6,009 bases of DNA, taken from assembly GCA_003557825.1 (NCBI GenBank), contig PWNM01000327.1:1-6009 (forward strand), given 5' to 3'. Positions 4,373-6,009 of the stretch are shown piece after piece. This DNA is from Candidatus Hydrogenedentota bacterium (GTDB taxonomy: Bacteria; Hydrogenedentota; Hydrogenedentia; Hydrogenedentales; SLHB01). The notes below the pieces were generated by a model. That model saw only the letters and a list, made by a program, of their open reading frames with translations. It was not told the DNA's origin and ran no database searches. Position 1 is the first letter of the stretch. Every line of letters begins with the position of its first letter. The position numbers and the translations under genes were made by a program.

Positions 4373-6009
4373 ATTCAACACCCGCTGCCGATGTTGGATA
4401 CTTGCCTCCATAGTAATGCTTGCAGCTACGAATGCTCTCGCAATGCCTGGATATACCGCCTGGACGGGAAACGGCCAATTGACGCTGGGCGTGACGGACG
4501 AAGGGCGCATTTCGGTGCTTCAGTGGCCGAGTCCCGGCTTTCATGCCCACATGGCAGCACCTGCACCATGGGATACAGAACGACCAGCGGATGGCATGAT
4601 GTGGGGGGTACGTGTTGCAGACGAAACTCCCTGGCTTGATGAATGGATCCCGGCCGCGGGCTCGACGGTTGGTCCGGATGTATCGGTGGAAACGGTGGTG
4701 CAACAACCGCTGCTCGGTTGGACGGCTCATCAAACCCTAGTGATTCATCCCGAGCGCGATATGGCAGCAGTTCACCTTCGCTTTGATGGTATTGAAACCA
4801 CTCCAACTGTGTATTGGAAAGCTCAACTAACCCCCGCTAGCCGGTTTGTGCCGGAGTTGCCCATTCAGGGCTGGTTGACCCGACATGCCGATGGTTTCGC
4901 GGTTATCGCCGGCCCGGATAATACAGTACTACATTTCCGCCCCGACAACGTGGGACAGCGCGAACGTATGCGGGCCGAAGCGCTCATCGCCAACGAGGCC
5001 GACCTCGACGCCTGGCTGCAGTTCGGAGAGGGAACATGGATTGCCTGGCGGATTAGCGACGAAGACGTCGCTGTTCACTATGGTACGCCCAAAACCCTTT
5101 CCTGTGCTTTCACCCAAGCCGATGCCGGCGCTCTCGACGGGACTACCCGGACCCTCGGCGACAGCAACGCTGTTGCAGCGACAACGCCCCGGCGCGATGC
5201 GGATCATCACGTTATCACCATCTATCTAGCCGCTGGACGGACGGGCCAGGAAGCCATCGAGCTTCTAGACGAGGCTGGGAAAATGGGGATGGCGGCCATC
5301 AAGGATGCCGCCCAGACCTTTCGGATGGAGCAGCTCGCCCCCTTGCCCGAAAAAAATTCACCCGAACGCGCCAAGGCCCAGCAAAAAGCCGCCCTTACCC
5401 TATTGATGCATTTGGATCGGCGAACCGGCGGCATGGCGCGGGGTCCATTGGATACCGCCCTGGGCCGACTCGAACAGGTACGATATGGGGCGCTTACCAC
5501 GCTTGCGTTGGATCGCATCGGGCTGACGCATCTTTCGCGTCAGCGGTTGGACTTCCTACTCGGGCTCAGCAGGCGAGAGGATGGCCCAGACCGTCCCAGA
5601 GGTAGTTTTCCGGTCGCAGCATATCTCGACGGCACGGAAGCGGCTCCGAGCATGCTTTTGGACATCGAAGCAAGCAGTTGGGTGCTTAGGGCGTTGGCTG
5701 CCCACCTGGAGACCATCTCACCTCAGGAAGCGCATGGATATGCCCAGGAAGTGTGGCCGGTTGTGGACGAAGCGGCCACACTGTTGACACAGTGGAGCGA
5801 TCCTCGAACGCGAAGGCCGCTACCTGCTTTTTCCCCATCGGCCATGCGCGACACGCAATCCGATGAGCAGCTAATTCATGTACATATGGGCCTATCGGCG
5901 GCGATCCGCATCGCTCATCGCATGGAGCGAGAGCGCCCGGCTTGGGAATCTCGTGAAGCCGAGCTTGCGGCCCTCGTTGCGGAGTATCTCAACAGCACGG
6001 GGCTTTCAT
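4362..6009 (+). CDS. Secreted glucoamylase-like (GH15-like) protein, C-terminus beyond window
   Basis: The frame is open from a GTG at 4362 to the window edge, giving 549 residues without a stop. GGAGG (4348-4352) lies 9 nt before the GTG, and the gene overlaps its upstream neighbour by 11 nt. Residues 1-27 form a signal peptide: Arg-rich start, hydrophobic core 12-22, and an A25-L-A27 cleavage site. The next part begins with a GNGQLTLGVTDEGRI phrase, then L-Q-W-P-S-P-G, M-W-G-V-R. This is the pattern of the N-terminal beta-sandwich of bacterial GH15 glucoamylase/glucodextranase relatives. From about 335 a helical region starts like the (alpha/alpha)6 barrel: L-D-R-R-T-G-G (351-357), V-R-Y-G-A-L-T-T-L-A-L-D-R-I-G (373-387), L-D-I-E (433-436) and M-R-D (495-497). 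The usual W-x-R-D-G-A is V-R-Y-G-A here, and the expected catalytic Glu position seems to read M-R-D, so activity is doubtful. Family assignment is by eye. Confidence 0.8.
   Translation, partial: MFLRFNTRCRCWILASIVMLAATNALAMPGYTAWTGNGQLTLGVTDEGRISVLQWPSPGFHAHMAAPAPWDTERPADGMMWGVRVADETPWLDEWIPAAGSTVGPDVSVETVVQQPLLGWTAHQTLVIHPERDMAAVHLRFDGIETTPTVYWKAQLTPASRFVPELPIQGWLTRHADGFAVIAGPDNTVLHFRPDNVGQRERMRAEALIANEADLDAWLQFGEGTWIAWRISDEDVAVHYGTPKTLSCAFTQADAGALDGTTRTLGDSNAVAATTPRRDADHHVITIYLAAGRTGQEAIELLDEAGKMGMAAIKDAAQTFRMEQLAPLPEKNSPERAKAQQKAALTLLMHLDRRTGGMARGPLDTALGRLEQVRYGALTTLALDRIGLTHLSRQRLDFLLGLSRREDGPDRPRGSFPVAAYLDGTEAAPSMLLDIEASSWVLRALAAHLETISPQEAHGYAQEVWPVVDEAATLLTQWSDPRTRRPLPAFSPSAMRDTQSDEQLIHVHMGLSAAIRIAHRMERERPAWESREAELAALVAEYLNSTGLS

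Noticed and set aside
4272..4806. Overlapping minus-strand frames in the 4.3-4.8 kb region
   Set aside because: They are opposite the continuous plus-strand GH15-like frame, which has a signal peptide, ribosome site and family pattern.
4885..5229. 114-codon plus-strand frame within the GH15-like gene
   Set aside because: Alternate-frame shadow: Ser/Pro/Thr-rich with no motif, while the GH15-like frame is uninterrupted through it.

Overview
This is a 6-kb stretch of ordinary bacterial chromosome with moderate GC. It holds eight genes, and no RNA gene, CRISPR array or mobile element is visible. The only gene with a universal function is coaE (dephospho-CoA kinase). The accessory content is a GYF_2-type membrane protein, a short coiled-coil protein beginning MKSAYELAMERL, a single-pass anchored protein and a large glucoamylase-like (GH15-like) secreted protein. 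That mix reminds me of the Planctomycetes/PVC group and neighbouring uncultured phyla. The placement is inference from recall, not something a marker in the window proves. Signal peptides, a lipobox and a clear sigma70-type promoter fit a Gram-negative-type cell.

Layout. (a) 1-743, minus strand: coaE, followed by a translationally coupled small zinc-ribbon gene that runs off the left edge. The zinc-ribbon gene overlaps the coaE end by 23 nt. (b) 744-879: divergent intergenic region. (c) 880-1380, plus strand: a membrane protein with three hydrophobic segments and a C-terminal GYF_2 domain. Its stop is 3 nt from that of (d) 1384-1944, minus strand: a lipoprotein of unknown function driven by a near-consensus promoter. 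(e) 1945-2165: second divergent intergenic region, carrying that promoter, paired CGATCG palindromes, a weaker plus-strand promoter candidate and a perfect 7-bp hairpin. (f) 2166-6009, plus strand: a probable four-gene operon. It encodes an orphan 162-aa protein, a 90-aa coiled-coil protein, a 482-aa membrane-anchored protein and a GH15-like protein running off the right edge. The last three overlap by 38 and 11 nt, so they are probably translationally coupled.

How the genes may work together. The last two operon products would both lie outside the cytoplasm, one tethered to the inner membrane and one exported. The coiled-coil protein has no export signal. The GH15-like protein seems to lack the expected acidic residues at two places where active glucoamylases carry them. 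The operon may therefore encode a glycan-binding or envelope-associated assembly built on a degenerate glucoamylase fold. This is the best candidate in the window for something undescribed, but it is inference.
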